Translations under genes and position numbers: made by a program
Shown: positions 17,522 to 26,623 of the stretch, one piece after another
How the letters are laid out: each line of letters opens with the position of its first letter
How positions within the stretch are numbered: position 1 is the stretch's first letter
Notes under the pieces: generated by a model
What the model saw: only the letters and a program-made list of their open reading frames with translations
The model's database searches: none
Told to the model about the DNA's origin: nothing
Source: Achromobacter aloeverae
GTDB taxonomy: Bacteria; Pseudomonadota; Gammaproteobacteria; Burkholderiales; Burkholderiaceae_B
DNA length: 64,000 bases
Assembly: GCF_004121055.1 (NCBI RefSeq)
Contig: NZ_PYAL01000006.1
Location: 186,001-250,000 of the forward strand
Direction of reading: 5' to 3'

Positions 17522-17685
17522 GGGCAGGACGGTGGGCAGGGGCCGGGGATCCCGGCAGGCCGGCAATATGGGGGAGAGCGTGGCGGCGTATCGCCGCAAC
17601 ACAGGGTTTGCGATTGATTTTAGCTGCTTGCCGCAGTCGGCTATATTCCCGGGTCACTCCCAATGTTTTTGCTGAAGCCGATCAC

Positions 17686-18333
17686 ATGCTCGATTTACTG
17701 AATATGGTGTTGCATATCGACCAGACCCTGGGGATCTGGGTTGCGAAGTATGGGGCGTGGGTGTATCTCGTGCTGTTCCTGATCGTTTTCGCGGAAACCG
17801 GCTTCGTGGTCATGCCTTTCCTGCCGGGCGATTCGCTTTTGTTCATTGCGGGCGCGTTCGGCGCGTCGGGGCATATCGATCCCGTACTGCTGGCGGTGCT
17901 CCTGGTCATCGCGGCGGTGACGGGGAATACCTTGAACTACATCATAGGGCGGGCCATCGGGCCCAAGGTCTTTTCCACGAACCTGCGTTTCCTGGACCGC
18001 GATGCATTGATGCGGACGCACGCCTTCTACGAGAAGCACGGCGGCAAGACCATCGTCATGTCGCGCTTCATCCCGCTGGTGCGCACGTTCGCGCCCTTCG
18101 TCGCCGGCGTCGCGGAAATGAGCGTGGCGCGCTTCCAGCTTTTCAATATCACCGGCGGCTTGCTGTGGGTCGTGAGCCTCGTCGCCGCGGGGTATTTCTT
18201 CGGCAACATCCCGATGGTCAAGGAGCATCTCAACCTGATCGTGCTGATCGGCCTCGGCGCCGCCATCGCGCCCCTGATCCTCGCCGGCATTTGGAAGATC
18301 ATCAAGAAAAGGCCATTCCCCCGCCGCGCGTAG
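17686..18333 (+). CDS. DedA family membrane protein
   Basis: Inner-membrane protein of the DedA/VTT superfamily, implicated in undecaprenyl-phosphate or phospholipid flipping and membrane homeostasis. The 215-residue protein has hydrophobic segments at about 20-45, 55-85, 140-165 and 180-200. The family motifs FAETGFVVMPFLPGDSLLF and SRFIPLVRTFAPFVAGVAEM are present. The start at 17686 (MLDLLNMVLHID) follows the 164-base gap from divergent mutL. It is monocistronic; repeats and the convergent amiC gene follow. Confidence 0.9.
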   Translation: MLDLLNMVLHIDQTLGIWVAKYGAWVYLVLFLIVFAETGFVVMPFLPGDSLLFIAGAFGASGHIDPVLLAVLLVIAAVTGNTLNYIIGRAIGPKVFSTNLRFLDRDALMRTHAFYEKHGGKTIVMSRFIPLVRTFAPFVAGVAEMSVARFQLFNITGGLLWVVSLVAAGYFFGNIPMVKEHLNLIVLIGLGAAIAPLILAGIWKIIKKRPFPRRA

Positions 18334-18342
18334 AGGCCCCCC

Positions 18343-18411
18343 GACCGCAAGAGCCCCTCCGCGATCATAAGAGTCCACCCTGATCGCAAGAACCCCGCCC
18401 CGATCGCAGAC
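18343..18411. repeat. Four degenerate 20-bp direct repeats after dedA
   Basis: The motif GATCGCAAGA and variants start at 18343 (GACCGCAAGA), 18363 (GATCATAAGA), 18382 (GATCGCAAGA) and 18402 (GATCGCAGAC). The spacing is 20, 19 and 20 bases, separated by C-rich linkers. They lie between the dedA stop and a palindromic repeat unit. Confidence 0.7.
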
Positions 18412-18489
18412 ACCGCGGATCCGGGTCCCCCGGTCCGCCGGTGTCGCCCCCCTGGGGGGGCCGCGCTCCGCGCGGTAGGGGGGGGGCCT
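18412..18489 (-). repeat. Palindromic intergenic repeat unit, inverted (family copy C)
   Basis: Read on the minus strand this stretch matches the repeat at 21943-22100. It shares CTACCGCG..GCGCGG, a C-run/A/G-run hairpin, CGACACCGGCGGACCGGG and GATCCGCGGTGTC. It begins directly after the amiC stop codon on the minus strand, so again it sits at a gene 3' end, between the convergent dedA and amiC genes. Confidence 0.8.
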
Positions 18490-19879
18490 AACTCACATCG
18501 CCTACGCGGGCGAGTGGCGGGTTGGTCGTCAGGTAGCGCTGGATGCCCGTGAACATGGCCATCGCCAGCTTGTCCTGGTGCTGCGCGGACCGCAGCAGGG
18601 ACTCTTCGTTGGGATTGCTGATGAAGGCCGTCTCCACCAGGATGGACGGGATGTCCGGCGCTTTCAGGACCGCGAACCCGGCCTGCTCCACGCTGTCCTT
18701 GTGAAGATGGTTGATCTTCTTGATCTCTTGCAGGAAGACCGAGCCGAGCTTGAGCGAATCATTGATCTGCGCGGTGGTGGACAAGTCCAGCAGCACCTTG
18801 GCGACCTGCTCGTCGTGCGAGCCCAGGTTGACGCCGCCGATCAGGTCGGCGGCATTTTCCTTGTCCGCCATCCACCGCGCGGCCGCGCTGCTGGCGCCGC
18901 GCTGCGACAGCGCGAAGACCGACGACCCGCTGGCGGTGGGCTTGATCCAGGCATCGGCGTGGATGGACACGAACAGGTCGGCCCGCACGCGCCGCGCCTT
19001 CTGCACCCGCACGTGCAAGGGCACGAAATAGTCGTCGTCGCGCGTCAGGAAGGCGCGCATATTGGGCTGGGCATCGATCAAGGCCTTCAGGCGATGCGCG
19101 ATGCGCAGCACGACCTCTTTCTCGCGCAGGCCCGTCGCGCCGCTGGCGCCCGGGTCCTCGCCGCCATGGCCGGGATCCAGCGCGATGGTCAGCATGCGCT
19201 TGCGGCCGGCCAGCTTGCCTGACGGCTTTTCCACGGCCGGCGGCGGCAGCGGTTGGGACGGATTGGGCAGTGGGGCCGGCTTGGGGATGGACGCGGTCTG
19301 CGTGTTCGGGCCCGGCGGGTTGCGGGAAATGTCGTCCAGGATCCGCGCCAGCGGATCGTCGACGTCCGGGCCGGCGGGCTGGTTCTTCAGGATCGCCATC
19401 AGCGGATCCTGGGCCACCTTGGGATACAGGTCCAGCACCAGGCGGTACTGGTAGTCCGCGACCGGCTTGAGGGTGAAGACCTGCGGCGCCACCGCCTGCT
19501 TCAGGTCGAACACCAGGCGCAGCACGTTGGGGCGATTCTGCGCGATGCGCAGCGACCGGATGTAGGGGTCGTCCTTGCGGATGCGGCCGGCGAGGTCGTT
19601 CAGGGCCTGGCTCATGGACAGGCCCTCGATATCGACCACCAGGCGGTCCGGATTCTCCAGGGTGAACTGTTCGGCCTTGAGCTCGCTGTCCAGCTCCAGC
19701 GTAACGCGGGTGTATTCGTCCGCCGGCCAGGTGCGCACGGCCAGCAGGGTGGCGGCCTGGGCAAGACGGGGGATGACCGGCAGGACGATCAGGGTGGCGG
19801 CCGCCCCAATGAGGCGGCGCCGGGTCATGGCGCCGCGGGAGACGGGGGCGCCGGGTTCGGGACGATCGCGTTCAGCCAT
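18488..19879 (-). CDS. amiC: N-acetylmuramoyl-L-alanine amidase, Tat-exported
   Basis: Cleaves peptide stems from septal peptidoglycan so that daughter cells can separate. The 463-residue protein starts with a twin-arginine signal (TRRRLIGAAATL at 18-29, probable cut after RLAQA). An AMIN septum-targeting domain spans about 43-150, followed by a Pro-rich linker and a zinc amidase domain from about 230. The zinc ligands are in DPGHGG, LREKEVVLR and SIHADAW. A ribosome site GAGGG lies 5 bases before the chosen ATG. The ATG at 19828 would give a 4-base overlap with tsaE but has no such site. It overlaps the end of tsaE. Confidence 0.94.
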   Translation of the reverse strand: MAERDRPEPGAPVSRGAMTRRRLIGAAATLIVLPVIPRLAQAATLLAVRTWPADEYTRVTLELDSELKAEQFTLENPDRLVVDIEGLSMSQALNDLAGRIRKDDPYIRSLRIAQNRPNVLRLVFDLKQAVAPQVFTLKPVADYQYRLVLDLYPKVAQDPLMAILKNQPAGPDVDDPLARILDDISRNPPGPNTQTASIPKPAPLPNPSQPLPPPAVEKPSGKLAGRKRMLTIALDPGHGGEDPGASGATGLREKEVVLRIAHRLKALIDAQPNMRAFLTRDDDYFVPLHVRVQKARRVRADLFVSIHADAWIKPTASGSSVFALSQRGASSAAARWMADKENAADLIGGVNLGSHDEQVAKVLLDLSTTAQINDSLKLGSVFLQEIKKINHLHKDSVEQAGFAVLKAPDIPSILVETAFISNPNEESLLRSAQHQDKLAMAMFTGIQRYLTTNPPLARVGDVS

Positions 19880-20346
19880 AGTTGCCCTCTAGCGGTGTAA
19901 GCGGTCAACGTGGCATCGCGCCCCTGGTCGGCATATGCCAGGGAAATTTGCAGATCGGGAGGGGAGAGCAGGCCCTCCGCCTTTTCCGGCCATTCGATCA
20001 GAACGACCGCGTCGTCCCGCAACAAATCGCGAAAACCTGCGTCCAACCACTCGCGCGGATCGCTAAATCTATAGAAATCAAAGTGATAGAAGTATAAGTT
20101 AAAAACTTTATAGCTTTCAAGCAGGGCATAGCTAGGACTTTTGATCCGGCCCTTTATGCCGCATTCACGCAACAGGGCCCGGGTGAACGCGGTTTTACCG
20201 GCGCCCAGCTCGCCGGACAGGTGTATCCGGCCCCCCGCCGGGACGCCCGCCGTGCGGCCGTCGAGCAGGGGAGCGAGTTGGCGCGCCAGGTTTTCGGTGG
20301 CGTGCTCGTCGGGCAGATGGACGGTCAGGCTGGAGGGGGCGGACAT
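19825..20346 (-). CDS. tsaE: tRNA threonylcarbamoyladenosine biosynthesis ATPase TsaE
   Basis: ATPase partner of TsaB and TsaD in making t6A37 of tRNA. The 173-residue protein has P-loop GELGAGKT at 45-52. SPSYALLESYKV, FYHFDFYRFSDPREWLDAGF and VVLIEWPEKAEGLL follow, all typical of TsaE. The start at 20346 (MSAPSSLTVHLP) was preferred; the frame stays open to 20547 without homology. The coding segment near 20040-20130 is conspicuously A/T-rich compared with its surroundings. It is followed by overlapping amiC, the same tsaE-amiC order as in E. coli. Confidence 0.94.
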   Translation of the reverse strand: MSAPSSLTVHLPDEHATENLARQLAPLLDGRTAGVPAGGRIHLSGELGAGKTAFTRALLRECGIKGRIKSPSYALLESYKVFNLYFYHFDFYRFSDPREWLDAGFRDLLRDDAVVLIEWPEKAEGLLSPPDLQISLAYADQGRDATLTAYTARGQLWLNAIVPNPAPPSPAAP

Positions 20347-20533
20347 GGTGGCGGGGCGAGTGGTAAAAACAGGGGGATTATAGGTAGGGGCCGGTTCGCG
20401 CCCGGCGCATCGGCGTGTCCGTCCCCTCCCTTGCCGTCCATTCCAGTGCTTCAGTGAACTGGGTCGATTACCAACCCTGCCCCCCGCGTGCCGAGCCGGC
20501 ATGCCTGCGGCATCAGAACGGAGCTGTACCGAC

Positions 20534-21925
<1,392 letters not shown>

Positions 21926-21942
21926 GGGATAGGTAGGGGAGA

Positions 21943-22100
21943 GGCCCACCCCCTACCGCGCTGCGCGCGGCCCCCTCAAGGGGGCGACACCGGCGGACCG
22001 GAAGGAAGGCCCACCCCCTACCGCGCTACGCGCGGCCCCCTCAAGGGGGCGACACCGGCGGACCGGGGGACCCGGATCCGCGGTGTCCCCGATGGGGGTG
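21943..22100 (+). repeat. Tandem palindromic intergenic repeats (family copies B1 and B2)
   Basis: Two direct units begin GGCCCACCCCCTACCGCG at 21943 and 22008 (period 65). They are followed by a longer tail, GGGGGACCCGGATCCGCGG. Each holds CCGCGC-T-GCGCGG and CCCCCTCAAGGGGG dyads. The family is shared with copy C at 18412 in inverted orientation. The array fills about half of the 321-base gap between fumC and the Bug gene. The rest (22100-22246) carries the leader and the strong AGGAGG site of the next gene. Confidence 0.85.
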
Positions 22101-22246
22101 GGGTTCCTTGACGGCTGATGTAAAAAAATGCTGCTATTCTTCGTGGTGTGAAGGACTGCGCCTGCCAAAAGCAACTTTTATTACCGCATCCGGAAACAGA
22201 TCAGCCCGCAAACGGGCGGGTTGGAGACTTAGGAGGATTTTCCACA

Positions 22247-23227
22247 ATGATTAAAAAGCGTACGTTGGCCGCGGCCATCGCCCTGGGAATTTCTTTTGCC
22301 GCCACGGGCGCGCATGCGGCGGGGGCTTATCCCAACCACGCCATCCGCGTGATCGTTCCTTTCGCGCCCGGTGGATCGACGGACATCATCGCCCGCCTCG
22401 TCACGCAGCGCATGAGCCAGGAGCTCGGCCAGCCCCTGGTGGTCGAGAACAAGGGCGGCGCGGGCGGTGCCATTGGCGCGGCCGAAGGCGCCAAGGCCGC
22501 GCCGGACGGTTATGTGCTGTCGATCGCCACCGTGTCGACGATGGCCGTGAATCCGGCCTGCCGCCCGAACGATCTGCCCTACGACCCGATCAAGGACTTC
22601 CAGCCGGTCACCAACTTCGCGAACACCGCCAACGTGGTGTCGATCAATCCGAAGTTCCCGGCCAAGGATTTCAAGGAATTCGTCGAGGTCCTGAAGAAGA
22701 ACCCGGACAAGTATTCGTACGGCAGCTCGGGCACGTGCGGCGTGCTGCACCTGATGGGCGAGTCGTTCAAGATGGCCACCGGCACGAAGATCGTCCACGT
22801 GCCCTACAAGGGGTCGGGCCCGGCGCTGGCCGATGCGGTCGGCGGACAGGTCGAGATCCTGTTCGACAACCTGCCTTCGTCCATGCCGCAGATCCAGGCC
22901 GGCAAGCTGAAGGCCATGGCCGTCGCGTGGCCGACGCGCATCCCGAACATGAAGGACGTGCCGACGTTCGCCGAAGTGGGTTTCCCCGTGCTGAACCAGC
23001 CGGTGTGGTACGGCTTGCTGGCGCCCAAGGGTACCCCGATGGAGATCGTCAACAAGCTGCGCGACGCCGCCGTGATCGCGCTGAAGGATCCCAAGGTGAT
23101 CAAGGCCCTGGATGAACAGGGTTCCTCGCCGTCGGGCAATACGCCGGAAGAGTTCGCCAAGGAAATCCAGCAGCAATACGACTGGGCGAAGGACGTCGTC
23201 AAGAAGCAAAACATCAAGCTGGAGTAG
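22247..23227 (+). CDS. Bug-family tripartite tricarboxylate transporter substrate-binding protein
   Basis: Periplasmic binding protein of the TctC/Bug family, which is hugely expanded in Bordetella. The 326-residue protein has a Sec signal (MIKKRTLAAAIALG, probable cut after GAHA). The family features YPNHAIRVIVPFAPGGSTDIIAR, VENKGGAGGAIGA, VPYKGSGPALADAVGG and VWYGLLAPKGTP are present. An AGGAGG site lies 8 bases before the ATG. No TctA/TctB membrane partners are next to it, so it is an orphan Bug protein. Ligand unknown; carboxylates are usual. A terminator follows at 23344. Confidence 0.93.
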   Translation: MIKKRTLAAAIALGISFAATGAHAAGAYPNHAIRVIVPFAPGGSTDIIARLVTQRMSQELGQPLVVENKGGAGGAIGAAEGAKAAPDGYVLSIATVSTMAVNPACRPNDLPYDPIKDFQPVTNFANTANVVSINPKFPAKDFKEFVEVLKKNPDKYSYGSSGTCGVLHLMGESFKMATGTKIVHVPYKGSGPALADAVGGQVEILFDNLPSSMPQIQAGKLKAMAVAWPTRIPNMKDVPTFAEVGFPVLNQPVWYGLLAPKGTPMEIVNKLRDAAVIALKDPKVIKALDEQGSSPSGNTPEEFAKEIQQQYDWAKDVVKKQNIKLE

Positions 23228-23330
23228 GGCCCCCCGAAGGCGCTGCGCGCCTTCCCCCCCAGGGGGGCGCCACTGGCGGACTGGCAAAGCCAGCTCCGCG
23301 GTGGCCCCGGTGGCTGCGGTTCTTTAGCGG
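23228..23330 (+). repeat. Palindromic intergenic repeat, single divergent unit (family copy D)
   Basis: It begins directly after the stop codon of the Bug gene. It has the same module order as the other copies: GAAGGCGCTGCGCGCCTTC, a C-run/A/G-run hairpin, CTGGCGGACTGGCAAAGCCAG and GGTTCTTTAGC. The sequence has drifted more than the other copies. A conventional terminator lies just downstream. Confidence 0.7.
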
Positions 23331-23343
23331 GGTCGTTTGGTGA

Positions 23344-23375
23344 CGCCCTGCCAGCTCGCCTGGCAGGGCGTTTTT
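23344..23375 (+). terminator. Rho-independent terminator of the Bug gene
   Basis: An 11-bp perfect stem (CGCCCTGCCAG with CTGGCAGGGCG), a 5-base loop, then five T residues. It lies about 120 bases after the stop, beyond the palindromic repeat. Confidence 0.92.
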
Positions 23376-23403
23376 GTGTCCGCTGTCTTAGAATCGGCGA
23401 ACC

Positions 23404-23895
23404 ATGAGCAAAACACGCCACGTTTCCGAAACGCCCGCCACCCAGTTCCTGCGTCAGCACAAGGTGGCGTTTACCGAGCATCCCTATGATTACGTCGACC
23501 ACGGCGGCGCCCGCGAGTCGGCGCGGCAACTGGGACTGGACCCGCATGTGGTGGTCAAGACGCTGATCATGGAGGACGAGGCCGCGCGGCCGCTGGTGGT
23601 GGTGATGCACGGCGACCGCGAGGTGTCCACCAAGAATCTGGCCCGCCAGACAGGCGCGAAGAAAATCGCGCCTTGCCATCCGGAGACCGCGCAGCGCCAT
23701 TCAGGCTACCAGGTCGGCGGCACGTCGCCCTTCGGAACGCGCAAGCGCATGCCCATATGGGTCGAGGCGACGGTGCTGGACATTCCGGTGGTGTATATCA
23801 ACGGCGGCAGGCGCGGCTACCTGGTGGGGATAGACCCACGCGTGCTGGTGGATCTGCTCGGCGCGAAGCCGGTCAACGCCGCCCTGGAAGACTGA
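23404..23895 (+). CDS. ybaK: Cys-tRNA(Pro)/Cys-tRNA(Cys) deacylase YbaK
   Basis: Trans-editing hydrolase that clears Cys mischarged on tRNA-Pro. The 163-residue protein matches the YbaK/EbsC family: KTRHVSETPATQFL, KTLIMEDEAARPLVVVMHGDREVSTKNLAR and GGTSPFGTRKRMP. The catalytic Lys-bearing core and length (159 in E. coli) are conserved. It is a lone plus-strand gene, convergent with pbpG. A GC-rich dyad (GGGGGG...CCCCCC, 23933-23952) lies between the two ends but has no T-run. Confidence 0.93.
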   Translation: MSKTRHVSETPATQFLRQHKVAFTEHPYDYVDHGGARESARQLGLDPHVVVKTLIMEDEAARPLVVVMHGDREVSTKNLARQTGAKKIAPCHPETAQRHSGYQVGGTSPFGTRKRMPIWVEATVLDIPVVYINGGRRGYLVGIDPRVLVDLLGAKPVNAALED

Positions 23896-23959
23896 GCCCG
23901 ACGCGGATTCATGCCGGCTTCAATGCCCGGCCGGGGGGACGAACAGCCCCCCGCGCAAC

Positions 23960-25183
23960 CTACAGCATCGCGACTTCGTTCTGCACGAACTTGCGGATGC
24001 GCACCGCATCGGCGACACGCGAATACTTGCCTTGCGAGTCGAGCAGCACGATGGCCAGGTCGCGACCATTGATACGGGCCAGCATGACCAGGCACTCGCC
24101 GGCTTCATTGATATAGCCGGTCTTGGATACCTTGATGTCCCAATCGGCATTGCGCACCAGGGCGTTGGTATTGCGGAAGGTCTGCATGCGGCCCTTGCGC
24201 ATTTCCACGTCGTATTCGGTGTCCGTGGTGTAGCGGTGGATCAGCGGGCGCTGCGAAGCGGCACGCAGCAGGCGCACCAGGTCGCGCGGCGACGAGACGT
24301 TCTCGCTCGACAGGCCGGTCGGCTCGACGAAGTGGGTGTCCAGCATGCCCAGTTCGCGCGCCTTCTCGTTCATGGCGCGGACGAAGGCCGGCATGCCGCC
24401 GGGATAGTAGCGGCCCAGCGCATGGGCCGCGCGGTTTTCCGAGGACATCAAGGCCACGTGCAACATGTCGGCGCGACTCAGGCGCGTGCCCACCGGCAGG
24501 CGCGACGCCGCATGGCGCAGGCGATCGATATCGTCGTCGCTGACTTCCAGCATTTCATCCATGGGCAGGTTGGCATCGACCACCACCAGCGCCGTCATCA
24601 GCTTGGAGATGGAGGCGATGGGGCGCACCGTGTCCTCGTTCTTGGAGAACAGCACCGTCGACGTGGCCAGGTCCTGCACGTAGGCGACGCTGGAGCGCAG
24701 GGCGGCCGCCTGCGAGGACGGGGTGGTCAGGCGCGCCACCGCCTGGCCGGCGTCGGCCGCGGCCGTGGTGCGCACGGGCGACAGGGTGCGGGTGGTCACC
24801 GTGGCGGGCTTGCCGGCCGCGGTCTTGATGACGGTTTCCTTGCGGCCGGCAACGGTCTTGGTCGTGGTGACCGTCTTCGTGGTGACCGTCTTCCTGGCCG
24901 GCGCGGCCTTGGCAGCGCTTTTGGCGGCCGGCTTGGTGGTGCTCGCGGCCGCGGTCTTGGCGGCGGGCTTTTCCGCCGCCGTCTTGCCGGCGGGGGCCTT
25001 CGCGGACGTCTTGGCCGGCGCCTTCTTGGCGGCCTTGGCCTGCTCGGCCTTGCAGGCCGCCGACTTGGCGTTCACTTTGCAGGGGTCGCTAGCGGCGTGC
25101 GTGGCGGAAGAGTACAGCGTCGATAGCGCGAACAGCAGCGGCGCCGCCGCTGCGTAGACCGATCGTTTCCAGGAGTGCGCCAT
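23960..25183 (-). CDS. pbpG: Penicillin-binding protein 7-type D,D-endopeptidase (peptidase S11) with Lys/Ala-rich linker
   Basis: Periplasmic serine enzyme that cuts D-Ala-mDAP crosslinks (or trims D-Ala). Of 407 residues, 1-30 form a Sec signal. Residues 35-140 are an extraordinary Lys/Ala/Thr-rich repeat-like linker (AAKTAAASTTKPAAK type), and the S11 domain runs from about 155. Active-site motifs are SISK (191-194), SEN (248-250) and KTG (354-356). The enzymatic part matches PbpG-type proteins, which normally lack such a basic linker. A sigma-70 promoter is visible at 25253-25282. Confidence 0.9.
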   Translation of the reverse strand: MAHSWKRSVYAAAAPLLFALSTLYSSATHAASDPCKVNAKSAACKAEQAKAAKKAPAKTSAKAPAGKTAAEKPAAKTAAASTTKPAAKSAAKAAPARKTVTTKTVTTTKTVAGRKETVIKTAAGKPATVTTRTLSPVRTTAAADAGQAVARLTTPSSQAAALRSSVAYVQDLATSTVLFSKNEDTVRPIASISKLMTALVVVDANLPMDEMLEVSDDDIDRLRHAASRLPVGTRLSRADMLHVALMSSENRAAHALGRYYPGGMPAFVRAMNEKARELGMLDTHFVEPTGLSSENVSSPRDLVRLLRAASQRPLIHRYTTDTEYDVEMRKGRMQTFRNTNALVRNADWDIKVSKTGYINEAGECLVMLARINGRDLAIVLLDSQGKYSRVADAVRIRKFVQNEVAML

Positions 25184-25638
25184 AGGTAAAACGTGACTTG
25201 TCAGGGTGTGAAGAGATGTTTCGGTACTGGCTGCGGCGAAAAATTGATTTGAATTATAGGGTTAGGCGAACAATTTAAACAATCTTTTAAGGCCAGAGTG
25301 TGTGAAAACGTAATCCTGTCATGCCGAGCGACGCTTGTCGGTCGGTGAAATCCCGCGGATGTCAATAAGGGACGGAAGACGGGAGGGGGCCCGAGACTGA
25401 AACGGCGGGCCGGACAGGTGCAAACACGACGGGGATGGCGATATTCGTCCGTGAAAGAACGCTTTGGTTCAATCCGGGTTGTAACGCCGCGGGATGCCGA
25501 GTCGCAGTCGCGCGGCGCCTTGGTTGCCTGCCCTTGACACGCTGGCGTCCGGAAGGAACTTGCGAAACCCATTGGGGACAGATGCTCCGCGGTTACGCAT
25601 CCGGCCCAACGTCAAGGGCAATCCACGGGAAACCATAC
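25184..25638. other. Intergenic region between divergent pbpG and the OmpA-like gene
   Basis: The left third (25200-25320) is AT-rich and carries the pbpG promoter. The rest is GC-rich. An open frame continues from 25435 into the next gene, but its extra residues look like chance translation. No RNA gene, repeat or clear promoter for the plus-strand gene was found. Confidence 0.4.
25253..25282 (-). promoter_or_regulatory. Predicted sigma-70 promoter of pbpG
   Basis: On the minus strand TTGTTT (25282-25277) and TATAAT (25258-25253) are separated by 18 bases. The perfect -10 box is about 70 bases before the pbpG ATG, in an AT-rich island of otherwise GC-rich DNA. Confidence 0.65.
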
Positions 25639-26592
25639 ATGTCCGACGCAATATCGTCCGCCGCTAACGCGGCCTCTTGCCTGTCCTCCATGCAAGGAGG
25701 CCTGACGTTCCGGTCTCCACCATGCATGCTTACCGCCGACAGCGGCGACGAGGCCCGTCTTGCCGCCGCTGGCGACGGGGCCGCTGGCCTACGCGCATTG
25801 GACGCGGGAGCAGCTCCTTCGATCGTGACATTCGGCAATTTCATTTCCGTGCCGACGCGTACGGAGGCCTTTGGCGACGACCTGCGCGCCGCGCTCGACG
25901 GTTTCGTCGCGGACCTCCGCAAGCTGGTCGTCAAGCGCATCGAACTGGTCACCTGTACCTGGAACGAATCCCCGTCGGTGGCGCGGGCGCGAGCAAGCGC
26001 CGTCAAGCAATACCTGCTTCGCCATGGCGTGGCGGATGCAGACGCCATCCAGGTGCGCGCCAACTGCACCGCGGAGCCCGCGCGGATCTCGCTGCGTCTT
26101 TCGCTGCGGCGCGAGGTCGAGGCGCGGGTCGCCGCGGCGCTGCCCGAACCGCCGCCGCGCAATGCCCTCTTGTGGCCCTTGCCGCCGGTGGTCCTGAAGC
26201 GGCTGCCCCAGCGGCCGCAGGACTTCGACGCGGTCTCGATCCGGCGCCTGGATCACGCCGCGCGGGACTACAAGAATACCGGGGTCTCCTGGCTGGAAGT
26301 CAGCATCATTGCGCCGCGGCAGGGGCAAACCGGCGTGGCGCCGGAGGACCTCGATGCCTATGTCGCGGCGGTCCACCTGGTGAAGGACTACCTCGTCGGC
26401 CGCGGCCTGGATGCCGCCATGGTGCACGTGCGGCCCTGGCCGGGCCGGCACCTGGCGCCCGGCGGCACGGCCACGCAAGACCAGCACGTGGTCCTCATCG
26501 AAGCGTGGGCGCCCGAACCGGATCCCATGCCCAGGCTCGCATTTACCGAAGGGTATATGCCGGCGCTGCGCGATGTGCGCCGCTACGCGTGA
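25639..26592 (+). CDS. Unassigned protein with two degenerate OmpA-like modules
   Basis: A 317-residue protein I cannot assign to a named family. Residues about 61-158 have the order of an OmpA C-terminal module: a strand VTFGNFI, a helix, IELVTCTW in place of the usual GHTD strand, and ARASAVKQYLLRHGV fitting the R-A-x2-V-x3-L helix. Residues about 197-291 repeat this pattern more weakly (WLEVSIIAP, then AAVHLVKDYLVGRGLD, then HVVLIEAW). The Asp that binds peptidoglycan is not evident in either half. No signal peptide or membrane segment is seen. The start is uncertain: ATG at 25639 (weak site CGGGA) or at 25582 (GGGGA four bases upstream). It precedes the convergent HD-GYP gene. Confidence 0.6.
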   Translation: MSDAISSAANAASCLSSMQGGLTFRSPPCMLTADSGDEARLAAAGDGAAGLRALDAGAAPSIVTFGNFISVPTRTEAFGDDLRAALDGFVADLRKLVVKRIELVTCTWNESPSVARARASAVKQYLLRHGVADADAIQVRANCTAEPARISLRLSLRREVEARVAAALPEPPPRNALLWPLPPVVLKRLPQRPQDFDAVSIRRLDHAARDYKNTGVSWLEVSIIAPRQGQTGVAPEDLDAYVAAVHLVKDYLVGRGLDAAMVHVRPWPGRHLAPGGTATQDQHVVLIEAWAPEPDPMPRLAFTEGYMPALRDVRRYA

Positions 26593-26623
26593 CGGCTGCC
26601 GTCCTTGCCGGCCTTATTCCCGG

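Noticed and set aside
22247-23227. A complete tripartite tricarboxylate transporter
   Set aside because: No TctA or TctB membrane genes are adjacent; only the binding protein is present.
23933-23952. Bidirectional terminator between ybaK and pbpG
   Set aside because: The G6/C6 dyad has no T-run on either strand, so it is only a possible hairpin.
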